Origin: Albibacterium sp963696875
GTDB lineage: Bacteria; Bacteroidota; Bacteroidia; Sphingobacteriales; Sphingobacteriaceae
Direction: 5' to 3'
Length of the DNA: 64,000 bases
Assembly (NCBI GenBank): GCA_963696875.1
Contig: CAVOLQ010000005.1
Coordinates: 1 to 64,000 of the forward strand
Numbering within the stretch: the first letter of the stretch is position 1; each line of letters opens with the position of its first letter. Below are positions 7,553-16,349 of this stretch, piece by piece. The notes under the pieces are model-generated. The model was not told the origin of the DNA. It was given only the letters and a program-made list of their open reading frames with translations, and did no database searches. The translations under genes were made by a program, and so were the position numbers.

Positions 7553-9460
7553 TTAATGCTTAAACGCACTGCGACCGCCGACTATAGGCAATGTAATTTC
7601 ACTGCGGGTTGGAATGACATTAATTTTTGTACCGGCTTTTGGACGAATTGTATAGTCATAATCGCTGGCGATAAGGACAATCCCAATCTGGTGACCAGCC
7701 TTAAATACGTAATCCTTAGGCTCCATTTCCCATTCAAACGTGTAATCCTTGCCAGGAACCAATGATTTAGAGCGGTCATCGGATTTAAGATTTTGCGGAT
7801 CCATCCAGCCGCGCGATACGATGACTGGGCTTGAATTGCTGTAATCAACGAGCAAGGCCGTTAAGTTGGCAACCGGACGGTCTATGCTTGCACGGATACT
7901 GACTTTCGGCGTTCCGCTCAGCCGGACTGAATCAGTTAGTGCAGGAGTCATATAAGCCAGCCGGTTCGAGGAATTTAGCTCTGGGTCGGCAATGAGTGTA
8001 TTGGCCTTTTTCATTGGGTCATCAATGATTGTTTGCTTGTTATGCGGCTTATTCGGAACCGGCTTCAGCTGTAACTTACCTAAATCATTTCCCGTACCTG
8101 TCAAATGAAGCCTTGTCGGAGCAGAACCAGCTGCAGGCCAGCTTGTTTCCTTCGTCCAAGTTCTGTCCTCACGCTGGATATCTACCGCCGGCTCATTCAT
8201 GACACCATTTTCAATCCCATAGAGATAATAATCAAACCATCTATTTTGTAATTGCGGCCAGTTATTGCCTGACGGACTTGAATGGCCACCCTGATGGAGC
8301 CATAATCTGCGAGGGACATTATTTTCTCCTAATGCTTCCCACCACTGTGAGAATTGCTTTGTTTTAACATTCCAATCATTCAGCCCATGTACAACAAGAA
8401 CACTAGCCTCGATATTCTTGGCATCCTTCACATAATCACGGTCTGCCCAGAATTCATTGTAGTCCCCTGTTTCTCTGTCCTGTTCAGCTGTTAGCTCAGC
8501 AATGACATCCTTACATACCTGCGGATTGTCACGAGTGAGGACAGCTTCAGCCATATTGTCTGTATCTTCACCTTGATAGCCACCAGGAGCGATAACTGCT
8601 CCGTTTGCACGATAATAGTCATACCAGCTGCTAATTGCGGCAACTGGGATAATCGTTTTTAGTCCATCCACACCTGTTGCAGCAACCGCATTCGGCAAGG
8701 TCCCGTTGTAGGAAGTACCTGTCATCCCCACGTTGCCTGTGGACCAATCAGCGGATACCTCTCTACCGTCTCCTGCATAAGCTTTTGCTCGCCCATTTAA
8801 CCAATCAATAACAGCCTTCGTGCCAAGAATTTCACGTTCATCTCCTGTTGTTGGACAACCATTCGATTTGCCTGTCCCAATACTCTCTGCAAGAATAACC
8901 CCATAACCGCGAGGGACATAGTAATTCCCCAAGGAGCCAAGATTGGCAGGCTGGCCTTTGGCAAGCGCGAATGGCTTTCCTCCTCGTCCATTCCCGTTAC
9001 CAGGGTGTTCAACGGGATTTAACTCCACATCGACATTATAGACAGGAACATTTAGAATTCCAGAGCGATAGGGACTCATCTCATAAATGACGGGTACTTT
9101 AACACCTGGTTCCGTTTTGGGCCGGTACACTTTAATAGACACGCGGTCACGCTTCCCATCCCTGTCGCTGTCTACCTCTGTCTCGACAAATAATTCCTCT
9201 ATTATCGCCTCGTCAGTTGAATAGATTGGCTTTGTCATACCATTTTCCAGTTCAATTCTCGTTGCGTCTGAAGCCGTTTCCGGAATCAGTCCATTTAGCG
9301 GTATTCCATTCCAATCTGGAATATTCCCCTTAGCTGCTGTTTCTAATGATGCGGGCAGATTTTGACCGTTTTTCGCTTCTGCTGTCCATGAATTTCCCCC
9401 AGCTAATAATGTAAGAGATAATACAGAACATAAACCAATTGACCAAACTTTTTTCCTCAA
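7553..9460 (-). CDS. Secreted Xaa-Pro dipeptidyl-peptidase (peptidase family S15)
   Basis: Serine exopeptidase releasing Xaa-Pro dipeptides from peptide N-termini. The alpha/beta-hydrolase triad is visible: Ser in MTGTSYNGTLPNAV, Asp in VHGLNDWNVKTKQF, His in HQGGHSSPSG, followed by the C-terminal beta-sandwich of S15 enzymes. I favour a TTG start at 9460, because a GGGGGGAG ribosome site sits just before it and the product then begins with a clean signal peptide (RKKVWSIGLCSVLSLTLLAG, then AEA); an ATG at 9502 would prepend 14 residues rich in Cys and Gly. About 635 residues. The export signal suggests action at or outside the cell surface in peptide scavenging. Single-gene unit. Confidence 0.9.
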   Translation of the reverse strand: MRKKVWSIGLCSVLSLTLLAGGNSWTAEAKNGQNLPASLETAAKGNIPDWNGIPLNGLIPETASDATRIELENGMTKPIYSTDEAIIEELFVETEVDSDRDGKRDRVSIKVYRPKTEPGVKVPVIYEMSPYRSGILNVPVYNVDVELNPVEHPGNGNGRGGKPFALAKGQPANLGSLGNYYVPRGYGVILAESIGTGKSNGCPTTGDEREILGTKAVIDWLNGRAKAYAGDGREVSADWSTGNVGMTGTSYNGTLPNAVAATGVDGLKTIIPVAAISSWYDYYRANGAVIAPGGYQGEDTDNMAEAVLTRDNPQVCKDVIAELTAEQDRETGDYNEFWADRDYVKDAKNIEASVLVVHGLNDWNVKTKQFSQWWEALGENNVPRRLWLHQGGHSSPSGNNWPQLQNRWFDYYLYGIENGVMNEPAVDIQREDRTWTKETSWPAAGSAPTRLHLTGTGNDLGKLQLKPVPNKPHNKQTIIDDPMKKANTLIADPELNSSNRLAYMTPALTDSVRLSGTPKVSIRASIDRPVANLTALLVDYSNSSPVIVSRGWMDPQNLKSDDRSKSLVPGKDYTFEWEMEPKDYVFKAGHQIGIVLIASDYDYTIRPKAGTKINVIPTRSEITLPIVGGRSAFKH

Positions 9461-9634
9461 ATTTCTCCCCCCACAACCGCAAATTTTGGAAATTACATCC
9501 AAAACAATAATATCACTGAATGTTCTGTCTTTTTGTGTTACCTTGATGAATAATTAAAAACAGGAGAATAGTAATGGGCAGGAAAAATAATTCATAGGAT
9601 ATAAACCCTGTTTTACGTGCAGAAAAGCAGGACA

Positions 9635-9664
9635 CGGAATGACAAAAAAGCGTAAACCAATTAG
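9635..9664 (-). terminator. Hairpin plus T-run terminator
   Basis: On the minus strand GCGTTAACC and GGTTTACGC form a 9-bp stem with one mismatch and a TAATT loop, followed by six T. It could be a second barrier to leftward transcription from the methyltransferase gene. Confidence 0.6.
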
Positions 9665-9913
9665 GTTAACGCCTCCCATGTTAAAGTACATTCATTTATA
9701 AAATAATCCAAGAAATCCATTGAATCTCACACGTATGCTGACTCTTTAATAGCCGCCTCTATAACCGTGTTCACTTTAATAAAGGCTCTTCGTTTATTTG
9801 AGATGCAGCTATTCAATCTTGTTATTTCAGACACTGTCCAGCCCTGTACTCCCTTGCTAATAGTTTGCTTCTTAGTACAGCGACCATTTGCATGATGGCG
9901 AAATGTTATCAAA

Positions 9914-9950
9914 AAAAGGCGGTATCTGGCCATTAAGCCAGCAGCCGCCT
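9914..9950 (-). terminator. Intrinsic terminator of the methyltransferase gene
   Basis: On the minus strand GGCGG and CCGCC enclose an inner CTGGC/GCCAG pair and are followed by seven T, directly after the methyltransferase stop at 9956. Confidence 0.85.
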
Positions 9951-9955
9951 CATCC

Positions 9956-10666
9956 TCACTTCTGTGCCCGTATAATCCGGTAGTTCATTAGATGCCGGTA
10001 TTGCTTGAGCATTTGTTCATGCTGGGATAACAATTGGAAAACCTGTTCCGGAACGTCATCCGATGGGTAAAAGTCAGTCAGCGGTTCCTCATCATCGTAG
10101 AAGGATGGGAGCTCGCGAATCTCTACATGGCGGAATCCCGCATAAAGACAGGCAGCCTTCCACTCCTCTTCGTTCCACATTTGCCGGAATCCATAAAACG
10201 ACCCGATTACATGCTTCTCCTCCTGCCTGGCCGGTCCGTCTATCGTCAGCTCAATAGCGTAAAGGACACCATTACCCTTTAATACCCGATGTATTTCTTT
10301 CGCCGAGGCATAAAAGTCAGCAAAGGAAAGGACAGATTCTGATAGACAATAATCAACGGAGTCTGAAGCGAGTGGCATGGATTCAAGAGAGGATTCTATG
10401 ACCTTAACAGGCAGGCTTTGCATGCTAAAGCGCTGTCTTGCCTTTTCTGCCATTAGCGGATGGTTATCAAGCGCCAATACTTGTGCTCCATACCGTGATG
10501 AAAGATAGGCACTCGTTTGCCCCGTCCCGCACCCCGCATCAAGAATCACGGTTTCAGGCCCAATCGATTCTCCTCCAAGCATGATATCGGTTGCTTTAAT
10601 TCCGCCTGGATGGGCTCCCCCAATTCCTAGGATTGATAATAGATCCATATACGTATACACTGACAT
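9956..10666 (-). CDS. Class I SAM-dependent methyltransferase
   Basis: A 236-residue cytoplasmic enzyme. The SAM-binding motif I is DAGCGTGQTSAYL (about residues 41-53), followed by the acidic ribose-binding VLALDNHP and a motif IV region DYCLSESVLSFADF; IHRVLKGNGVLYAIE is motif V/VI. The AGGGGTG ribosome site supports the ATG at 10666. This is a methyltransferase type 11/25 fold of broad use (small molecules, quinones, tRNA); the substrate cannot be assigned. Single gene with its own terminator. Confidence 0.85.
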   Translation of the reverse strand: MSVYTYMDLLSILGIGGAHPGGIKATDIMLGGESIGPETVILDAGCGTGQTSAYLSSRYGAQVLALDNHPLMAEKARQRFSMQSLPVKVIESSLESMPLASDSVDYCLSESVLSFADFYASAKEIHRVLKGNGVLYAIELTIDGPARQEEKHVIGSFYGFRQMWNEEEWKAACLYAGFRHVEIRELPSFYDDEEPLTDFYPSDDVPEQVFQLLSQHEQMLKQYRHLMNYRIIRAQK

Positions 10667-10820
10667 GCTGCACCCCTAACTTCTTTTTTGCCATTGTATG
10701 AATGCCCTTATTTTATGTTCCGCTCAAAGAAACTCCTTTAGATAGGTAAAACAAACAAGCAAGTTGTCCAAAAAAAAATACAATACAGAGAAACCGATTC
10801 AGGAAGGAGGTTCTATCCTC

Positions 10821-11060
10821 ATGAATTATTATGAATTATGCAATAGACATATCGGACGTAATGTTTGCATCACAGATGTCCACGGCAGAAGGCATAATGG
10901 CGTTATCACGCGAGTTACGAATAAGCATGTTTGGATCAGGCCAAGCGGCGGTTCTGGCAGAGGCTATGGTTACTGGGGCTGGGGAGGAGGCTGGGGCTGG
11001 GGTTACCCGCTTGCTCTTGGCTTAATCGGCGGCTTCGCTCTAGGCGCCTTATTCTTCTAA
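10821..11060 (+). CDS. Small Gly/Trp/Tyr-rich membrane-associated protein
   Basis: The strong GGAAGGAGG site 10 bases upstream fixes the ATG at 10821, giving 79 residues. The first 45 residues (YYELCNRHIGRNVCITDVHG, then RRHNGVITRVTNKHVWIRP) look like a small SH3/Sm-like beta-barrel. A Gly/Trp/Tyr linker follows (SGRGYGYWGWGGGWGWGYP), then one hydrophobic helix ending in ALGALFF. Similar short proteins occur in Bacillus genomes without known function. An upstream in-frame ATG at 10764 has no good ribosome site. It is a single-gene unit with a strong terminator. I do not recognise a symbol. Confidence 0.7.
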   Translation: MNYYELCNRHIGRNVCITDVHGRRHNGVITRVTNKHVWIRPSGGSGRGYGYWGWGGGWGWGYPLALGLIGGFALGALFF

Positions 11061-11070
11061 AAATAGTTAA

Positions 11071-11108
11071 AGGAAGAGGCTCATAAAAATGAGCCTCTTC
11101 CTTTTTTA
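11071..11108 (+). terminator. Intrinsic terminator, probably bidirectional
   Basis: A perfect 14-bp stem, AGGAAGAGGCTCAT with ATGAGCCTCTTCCT, with an AAAA loop and six T. It lies between the small membrane protein gene and the converging RlmI-like gene (stop at 11110). Confidence 0.92.
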
Positions 11109-11109
11109 T

Positions 11110-12306
11110 TCAGCCTATTAATTCAATGAAGACGACCTTTAAATAGTCCCCCTCTTTATATTCACGAATCGTTTTAAAATCATCCGGAAGCGAGAATTCC
11201 TCACGAATACGGTAACGGCGCTTCATGTCCTTGCATGCCGTATCAATGAACCCTTTAAACTTGTCCATATTAAACGCACTGCAATTGGTTGAGGCGACGA
11301 TCATTCCATTCTTCTCCGTAATCGCAATCGTATCCTTCAGCAAATTTGTGTAATCCTTTGCTGCACTGAAGGTGAATTTTTTTGATTTAGCAAAGCTTGG
11401 CGGATCAAGGATAACTAAATCAAACTTCAATTCTTTCCGCGCTGCATACTTGAAGTATTTAAATACATCCTCCACAATGATATCCTGGCTTTCATAATCA
11501 ATGCCATTAATGCTGAACTGCTCAATCGTCTTGGCGTAGCTGCGATTGGCAAGATCAACGCTCGTTGTCTTTTTGGCTCCGCCAAGGGCCGCAAATACGG
11601 AGAATGCCCCTGTGTAAGAGAACATATTTAACACCGTCTTGCCCCTTGCATACTTATCACGGATGGTCCGGCGCACATCGCGCTGGTCAAGGAACACACC
11701 AACCATTGCCCCATCATTTAGATCAACGGCAAAGTTAGCCCCATTCTCCTTGACGATAAGCGGGAATTCACCTCTTACACCGGCAACGAAATCATCATCC
11801 TCGATATATTTCCCCTTCGTATCAAAACGCTTCTTCTCATAAATGCCTTTATAGCCGCCTTCCCACTTTTGAAGGGAAGAGATCACCATATCCTTGAAGG
11901 TATAAATGCCCTGACTGTACCAGTGGATGACGAAAAAACCAGCATAATAATCGATGATAAGACCGCCAATGCCATCACCCTCGCCGTTAAACACGCGAAA
12001 TGCTGTCGTCTCTTCACTGTTAAAATACGCAGCACGCGCACGCAGAGCCTTCGTGATTTTCGCATCAAAGAATGCCTGGTCAATAGCCTCTTCCTGCTTT
12101 CTCGTCAGCACCCAGCCTATTCCTTTATTTTGATTGCCATAATAGCCTTTCCCAATAAAACGGCCATTTTCATCCGTGAGCTTGAGGATGCTTCCCTCCT
12201 CTTGCAAATGCTCCGGATGGACAACCGCCCTCTTATCTATTAACGGATACCCGCCTTTTATCTTTTTACTGTCACGCGCTTTAATTTCACATATTAATTC
12301 CTGCAT
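11110..12306 (-). CDS. RlmI-like 23S rRNA (cytosine-5)-methyltransferase
   Basis: A 398-residue enzyme with an N-terminal PUA RNA-binding domain (KIKGGYPLIDKRAVVHPEHL) and a C-terminal SAM methyltransferase domain. Motif I is VLNMFSYTGAFSVFAALGGA, the ribose-binding acid lies in TSVDLANRSYA, and motif IV is DLVILDPPSFAKSK; a Cys in VASTNCSAFN sits near the usual catalytic region. E. coli RlmI methylates C1962 of 23S rRNA; the Bacillus homologue is YwbD. Assignment to that exact base is by family resemblance. Single-gene unit. Confidence 0.88.
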   Translation of the reverse strand: MQELICEIKARDSKKIKGGYPLIDKRAVVHPEHLQEEGSILKLTDENGRFIGKGYYGNQNKGIGWVLTRKQEEAIDQAFFDAKITKALRARAAYFNSEETTAFRVFNGEGDGIGGLIIDYYAGFFVIHWYSQGIYTFKDMVISSLQKWEGGYKGIYEKKRFDTKGKYIEDDDFVAGVRGEFPLIVKENGANFAVDLNDGAMVGVFLDQRDVRRTIRDKYARGKTVLNMFSYTGAFSVFAALGGAKKTTSVDLANRSYAKTIEQFSINGIDYESQDIIVEDVFKYFKYAARKELKFDLVILDPPSFAKSKKFTFSAAKDYTNLLKDTIAITEKNGMIVASTNCSAFNMDKFKGFIDTACKDMKRRYRIREEFSLPDDFKTIREYKEGDYLKVVFIELIG

Positions 12307-12397
12307 TTAGATCACATTCTCTCTACATTTCATCTATTTAACTATCCCTATAGTATAACGAAAAACCGCAAAAGTTAAATCATCGAGAAAAGAAAAA

Positions 12398-12420
12398 GCA
12401 GATTCACAACGGAATCTGCT
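12398..12420 (-). terminator. Terminator of the pdp-deoC-nupC operon
   Basis: On the minus strand AGCAGATTC and GAATCTGCT pair around a short loop and are followed by TTTTTC. The 5' arm touches the nupC stop codon at 12420. Confidence 0.8.
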
Positions 12421-13604
12421 TAAATGATAAGCCCGACAATCAGCCCGGATAGGATGCTGACAAGCGTCGCGCCATATAAAAGTTTCAAGCCAAAGCGTGC
12501 GACTGTATTACCCTGCCGTTCACTGAGCCCCTTAACCGCTCCGGCAATAATCCCAATCGATGAGAAATTGGCGAATGAGACAAGGAAGACAGACAGAATA
12601 CCAAGCGTCCGTTCACTGAACGTATCCGCAATATCAGATAAGCTGACCATTGCAACAAATTCATTTGTCACAAGCTTCGTTGCCATAATTCCCCCGGCAG
12701 AAACGGCTTCGCTCCAAGGAATACCCATTATAAAGGCCACTGGCGCAAAGACATAGCCAAGTAAATGCTGGAACGTAATACCGAATATTTGATCGAATGT
12801 GCCATTAATAAAAGCAATCAAGGCAACAAACCCAATCAGCATTGCCCCAACTACAATCGCTACCTTAAAACCATCCATTATATATTCCCCAAGCATTTCA
12901 AAAAAGGTTTGTTTCTTTTCCTCTTCTTCTACAGGCAGAATATCCTCTTCCGGGTCAACCCTGTACGGATTGATGATGGAGGCGATGATGAAACCGCCAA
13001 ACAGGTTCAGAACAAGCGCGGTTACGACGTATTCAGGCTCGATCATTGTCATATAAGAACCGACAATTGACATGGAGACCGTCGACATCGCAGAAGCACA
13101 TAATGTATACAGACGGTTTGGCGGCAGCTTGTCCAATTGCTTTTTAACCGTAATGAATACCTCTGATTGTCCTACCATGGCAGAAGCAACTGCATTGTAG
13201 GATTCGAGCTTGCCCATTCCATTCACCTTGCTAAGCAAATAACCAATCCACCTCATGATGAAGGGGAGAATCTTGAAATGCTGCAAAATCCCGATTAAGA
13301 CTGAAATGAACACAATTGGCAAAAGCACAGTCAGGAAGAATGGTGCCTGACCTTCATTGGCCAATCCGCCAAAGACAAAGGTGATTCCTTCTGCCGCATA
13401 TTCAAGAAGCCGTTCAAACACAACCGCAATGGCACGTATGATGAAATAGCCGACTTTCGTGTTGAGCAGCAACAGGGTCAAAAGAATTTGCAGCACAATC
13501 ATGATGCCAATATATCTAAACTTAATGTCCTTGCGATTATTACTGACGAGATAAGCTAACCCTAGTACAATTAAAATCCCGATGATTGATATGAGATATT
13601 TCAT
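12420..13604 (-). CDS. nupC: Concentrative nucleoside transporter, NupC family
   Basis: Proton- or sodium-coupled nucleoside uptake protein of the inner membrane, 394 residues. Three N-terminal hydrophobic segments are followed by the gate region (GKLESYNAVASAMVGQSEVF) and the C-terminal domain with SMSIVGSYMTMIEPEYV and VGFVALIAFINGTF. The end, LVSFANFSSIGIIAGAVKGL, contains the conserved SFANFSSIG motif. The last gene of a leftward operon after pdp and deoC, it supplies substrates for the two salvage enzymes. A ribosome site (GGAGGT, minus strand) precedes the start at 13604. Confidence 0.93.
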   Translation of the reverse strand: MKYLISIIGILIVLGLAYLVSNNRKDIKFRYIGIMIVLQILLTLLLLNTKVGYFIIRAIAVVFERLLEYAAEGITFVFGGLANEGQAPFFLTVLLPIVFISVLIGILQHFKILPFIMRWIGYLLSKVNGMGKLESYNAVASAMVGQSEVFITVKKQLDKLPPNRLYTLCASAMSTVSMSIVGSYMTMIEPEYVVTALVLNLFGGFIIASIINPYRVDPEEDILPVEEEEKKQTFFEMLGEYIMDGFKVAIVVGAMLIGFVALIAFINGTFDQIFGITFQHLLGYVFAPVAFIMGIPWSEAVSAGGIMATKLVTNEFVAMVSLSDIADTFSERTLGILSVFLVSFANFSSIGIIAGAVKGLSERQGNTVARFGLKLLYGATLVSILSGLIVGLII

Positions 13605-13659
13605 GTTTACCTCCGCTAAGATGTTCTCCCAAAATTATCCAGTGCATAGTCATAAATTA

Positions 13660-13690
13660 GCCCCGTTCTCCCAAGGAGAGACGGGGCTGG
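13660..13690 (-). other. Strong intercistronic hairpin between deoC and nupC
   Basis: AGCCCCGT and ACGGGGCT-type arms with inner CTCC/GGAG pairing form a GC-rich hairpin in the 140-bp deoC-nupC gap. No T-run follows on the minus strand, so it is more likely an mRNA stability or processing element than a full terminator. Confidence 0.5.
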
Positions 13691-13744
13691 ATAATTAAAC
13701 CTGCCCATTTTAGCTTTTGCAAAAATGAGCCTGGTTATTCCCCA

Positions 13745-14419
13745 TTAATAATCTGTGCTTGCTGTTTCCCCTTTGGCAATGGATACACCAGAGCTCGCTC
13801 CGATTCTCGTAGCTCCTGCTTCCACCATTGCTTTTGCGTCCTCTAGGCTGCGAACACCGCCAGATGCTTTCACACCGATTTCCGGTCCAACAGTCTTTCT
13901 CATGAGAGCGATGTCTTCAGCAGTCGCTCCGCCTGTTGAGAAGCCGGTGGATGTTTTTACGAAATCAGTTCCAGCAGATACAGCCAATTGGCACGCTTTC
14001 TCGATTTCTTCTTTCGTTAATAGGCATGTCTCGATGATTACCTTTACAAGCGCCTTTCCTTTTGCTGCTTCAACAACGGCTTTAATGTCTGCCTCAACCT
14101 CATCGTAACGGCCATCTTTCATTGCGCCAATATTGATGACCATGTCTACCTCATCAGCACCATTTTCAATCGCATTCTTTGTTTCGAATGCTTTGACTTC
14201 AGGTGTATTTGCCCCAAGAGGGAAGCCAATTACCGTACACACCTTCACTTCTGGTGTGTCAGCTAGTAATTCAGCACATTTTTTTACCCAAGTCGGATTG
14301 ACACAAACAGAGGCAAATTTATATTCCTTTGCTTCTTCTGCAAGCTTTACTACTTGCTCTTCTCTTGCGTCAGCCTTTAAAAGGGTGTGGTCAATTAAGC
14401 TCGTTAACTTTTCAGTCAT
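13745..14419 (-). CDS. deoC: Deoxyribose-phosphate aldolase
   Basis: Class I aldolase cleaving 2-deoxyribose 5-phosphate to acetaldehyde and glyceraldehyde 3-phosphate; 224 residues, the usual length. Conserved elements are IDHTLLKADA (residues 9-18), SVCVNPTWV, CTVIGFPLGA, the NGADEVDMVINIG block, the Schiff-base Lys in DFVKTSTGFSTGGAT, and VKASGGVRS. It lies 27 bp after pdp and before nupC, so the operon turns imported deoxynucleosides into deoxyribose phosphate and then glycolytic carbon. B. subtilis has the same three genes in the order dra-nupC-pdp; here pdp is first. Confidence 0.96.
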   Translation of the reverse strand: MTEKLTSLIDHTLLKADAREEQVVKLAEEAKEYKFASVCVNPTWVKKCAELLADTPEVKVCTVIGFPLGANTPEVKAFETKNAIENGADEVDMVINIGAMKDGRYDEVEADIKAVVEAAKGKALVKVIIETCLLTKEEIEKACQLAVSAGTDFVKTSTGFSTGGATAEDIALMRKTVGPEIGVKASGGVRSLEDAKAMVEAGATRIGASSGVSIAKGETASTDY

Positions 14420-14446
14420 CTTCCATTACCTGCTTTCCTGTATCAA

Positions 14447-15750
14447 TTAGTGAATTTCTGTATAAATCAATGTCGGAGCTTCTGTTTTTTCTCCGCTGAT
14501 TTCATAAGCATCATAGATCATGTTCATGACCTTCTCAACATCCTCTGCATTGGCATGAATCGTCACGATTGATTCGCCCTTCGCCACCTCATCTCCAACC
14601 TTCTTGTTGAGAACAAGTCCGACAGCCAAATCAATTTCAGATTCCTTCGTCGCTCTGCCGGCACCAAGAAGCATAGCGGCAACACCAATCTCCTCAGCCG
14701 CAATTTTCGCAACAAATCCAGCTTCCTTCGCAGGTACCTCAATGATGTATTTCGCCTGAGGCAATTTTTCTGGATTATCAACAACACTTGCGTCTCCGCC
14801 TTGTGATGCAAGGAATGTCTTAAACACTTCAAGTGCACGGCCATTCTTCATCACTTCTTCAAGCTTTTGGCGTGCCTCTTCAGGGGTATCCGCTTTTCCT
14901 GCAAGGATGATCATATGGCTTCCAAGCGTTAGGCAAAGCTCATTTAGATCAGCTGGTCCATTCCCTGAAAGGGTATCAATAGCTTCCTTGATCTCAAGTG
15001 CATTCCCTACAGCGAATCCTAGCGGCTGGCTCATATCAGAAATAATTGCCTTCGTTTTACGGCCGACTCCATTTCCGATATCGACCATAGCTTTCGCCAA
15101 TTCCTTCGCGTCATCTAGGTTTTTCATGAAAGCCCCGTCGCCTGTTTTAACATCAAGAACAATGGCATCAGCACCAGCGGCAATTTTCTTGCTCATGATG
15201 GAGCTCGCAATTAGCGGAATAGAATCCACTGTCGCGGTTACATCACGAAGTGCATATAGCTTCTTATCAGCGGGTGTGAGGTTTCCGCTTTGGCCAATAA
15301 CGGCAATCTTATTTTTATTCACTAAATCAATGAACTCTTGATTGGAAATCTCCACATGGAACCCCGGAACAGCCTCAAGCTTATCAATCGTACCGCCCGT
15401 ATGGCCAAGCCCGCGGCCTGACATTTTCGCAACCGGTACATCAAGCGCAGCTACAAGCGGTGCAAGTACTAGAGTTGTCGTATCGCCAACTCCGCCGGTA
15501 CTATGCTTGTCTACCTTAACGCCTTCTATCGCGGATAAATCAATCTGATCACCTGATTCAACCATTAATTGCGTTAAAATCACGCGCTCCTCTTGCGTCA
15601 TCCCTTTAAAATAAACAGCCATCGCAAAGGCTGACATTTGATAATCCGGAATACTGCCATCCGTAAATCCTTCAATCACAAATTGAAGCTCTTCCTTGTC
15701 CAACTCATATCCATTACGTTTCTTCTCAATAACATCGACCATTCTCATTA
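14447..15750 (-). CDS. pdp: Pyrimidine-nucleoside phosphorylase; start codon at the contig junction
   Basis: Phosphorolyses uridine, thymidine and deoxyuridine to base plus (deoxy)ribose 1-phosphate. The start at 15750 gives MRMVDVIEKKRNGYELDKEE and 433 residues, the normal size. Conserved segments are DKHSTGGVGDTTTLVLAPLV, KMSGRGLGHTGGTIDKLEA, and LIASSIMSKKIAAGADAIVL with the phosphate- and K+-binding regions. A longer reading to 15829 only translates foreign DNA from the rhomboid gene and should be ignored. No Shine-Dalgarno sequence precedes the ATG, unlike its neighbours, because the sequence switches to Bacteroidetes DNA right at the start codon: the native promoter and leader are missing. 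Confidence 0.95.
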
Positions 15751-15755
15751 TAAAA
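15748..15755. other. Junction between Firmicutes and Bacteroidetes DNA
   Basis: The pdp coding sequence begins at 15750 (minus strand), while the rhomboid reading frame is family-like up to the TAT codon at 15752-15754 and then runs out of family in ENGRCY. The switch therefore lies within a few bases of 15751. Codon choice, ribosome sites, promoter type and gene family affinities all change here. No transposon end, att-like repeat, tRNA or integrase is present. Confidence 0.85.
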
Positions 15756-16298
15756 ATGCGCATCGTGATTGATGCTGTCTCGAGATGATTTTGCAGCCCA
15801 AACACAATAAGCCAAAAATAAAAAACCAAAAATTACAGCAGGAATAGGGATCGGAATGAAAAATAGATAAATCGACATCGTCGGATTAAACAAAATAAAG
15901 CTGAAAAGAATAGCACAAATTGCTCCTGAAGCTCCTAAACTATGGTAATGATAATTATCTTTTTCCTTGATAATTGTACTGATATCACTCAACATCAAAC
16001 CAAGTAAATAAATCAGCAAGAACTGCCAATGCCCCCAACTGCTAACACTGCTTAACAAGCGCTCTAATGGGAAACCAAAAAAGAAAAAGGTAAGCATATT
16101 AAAAAGCAAATGACTCCAGTCTTTATGTACAATCCCGCTACTAAACACCGTATATACATTGTGACCCCGACTCACACTATACGGATGCAGCATAAATTTA
16201 CCGTATAAATCCGGATTCGAAAAGGCATAGACGCTCGTAATAACTGTAAATAATAATATTAAACTGGCTATCGGTGTTTGTGTGAAATATTCTTGCAT
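15752..16298 (-). pseudogene. Rhomboid-family intramembrane serine protease, C-terminus cut off at the junction
   Basis: Multi-pass membrane protease. About 182 residues remain. The start at 16298 gives a first membrane segment (PIASLILLFTVITSVYAF), the extramembrane stretch ending GIVHKDWSHLLFNMLTFFFF, the catalytic Ser in YHSLGASGAICAILF, and a last kept segment ending SINHDAHFY, whose second His is the catalytic one. The family continues with a Gly-rich transmembrane helix, which is missing: the frame reads seven unrelated residues through the pdp start and stops at 15726. The loss coincides with the phylum switch, so it is truncated by the chimera rather than by decay. Confidence 0.85.
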
Positions 16299-16349
16299 AA
16301 GACCTTAAATAAGGCGTGAAATTAATCAATTTAATGCTAAAACAAGTTT

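Larger units (their letters stand above)
9461..9955. other. Intergenic region without a supported gene
   Basis: The 495 bp between the dipeptidyl-peptidase and the methyltransferase hold two minus-strand hairpin terminators (9640-9664 and 9914-9950) and otherwise no convincing gene. A 68-codon minus-strand frame at 9727-9933 starts inside the second terminator stem and matches nothing I recognise. Confidence 0.6.

Noticed and set aside
9727..9933. Minus-strand frame of 68 codons after the methyltransferase gene
   Set aside because: It begins inside the terminator stem of the upstream gene, lacks a ribosome site and shows no family resemblance.
15726..15829. N-terminal extension of pdp and C-terminal tail of the rhomboid protein
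   Set aside because: Both arise only from reading across the phylum junction; neither segment resembles its family.
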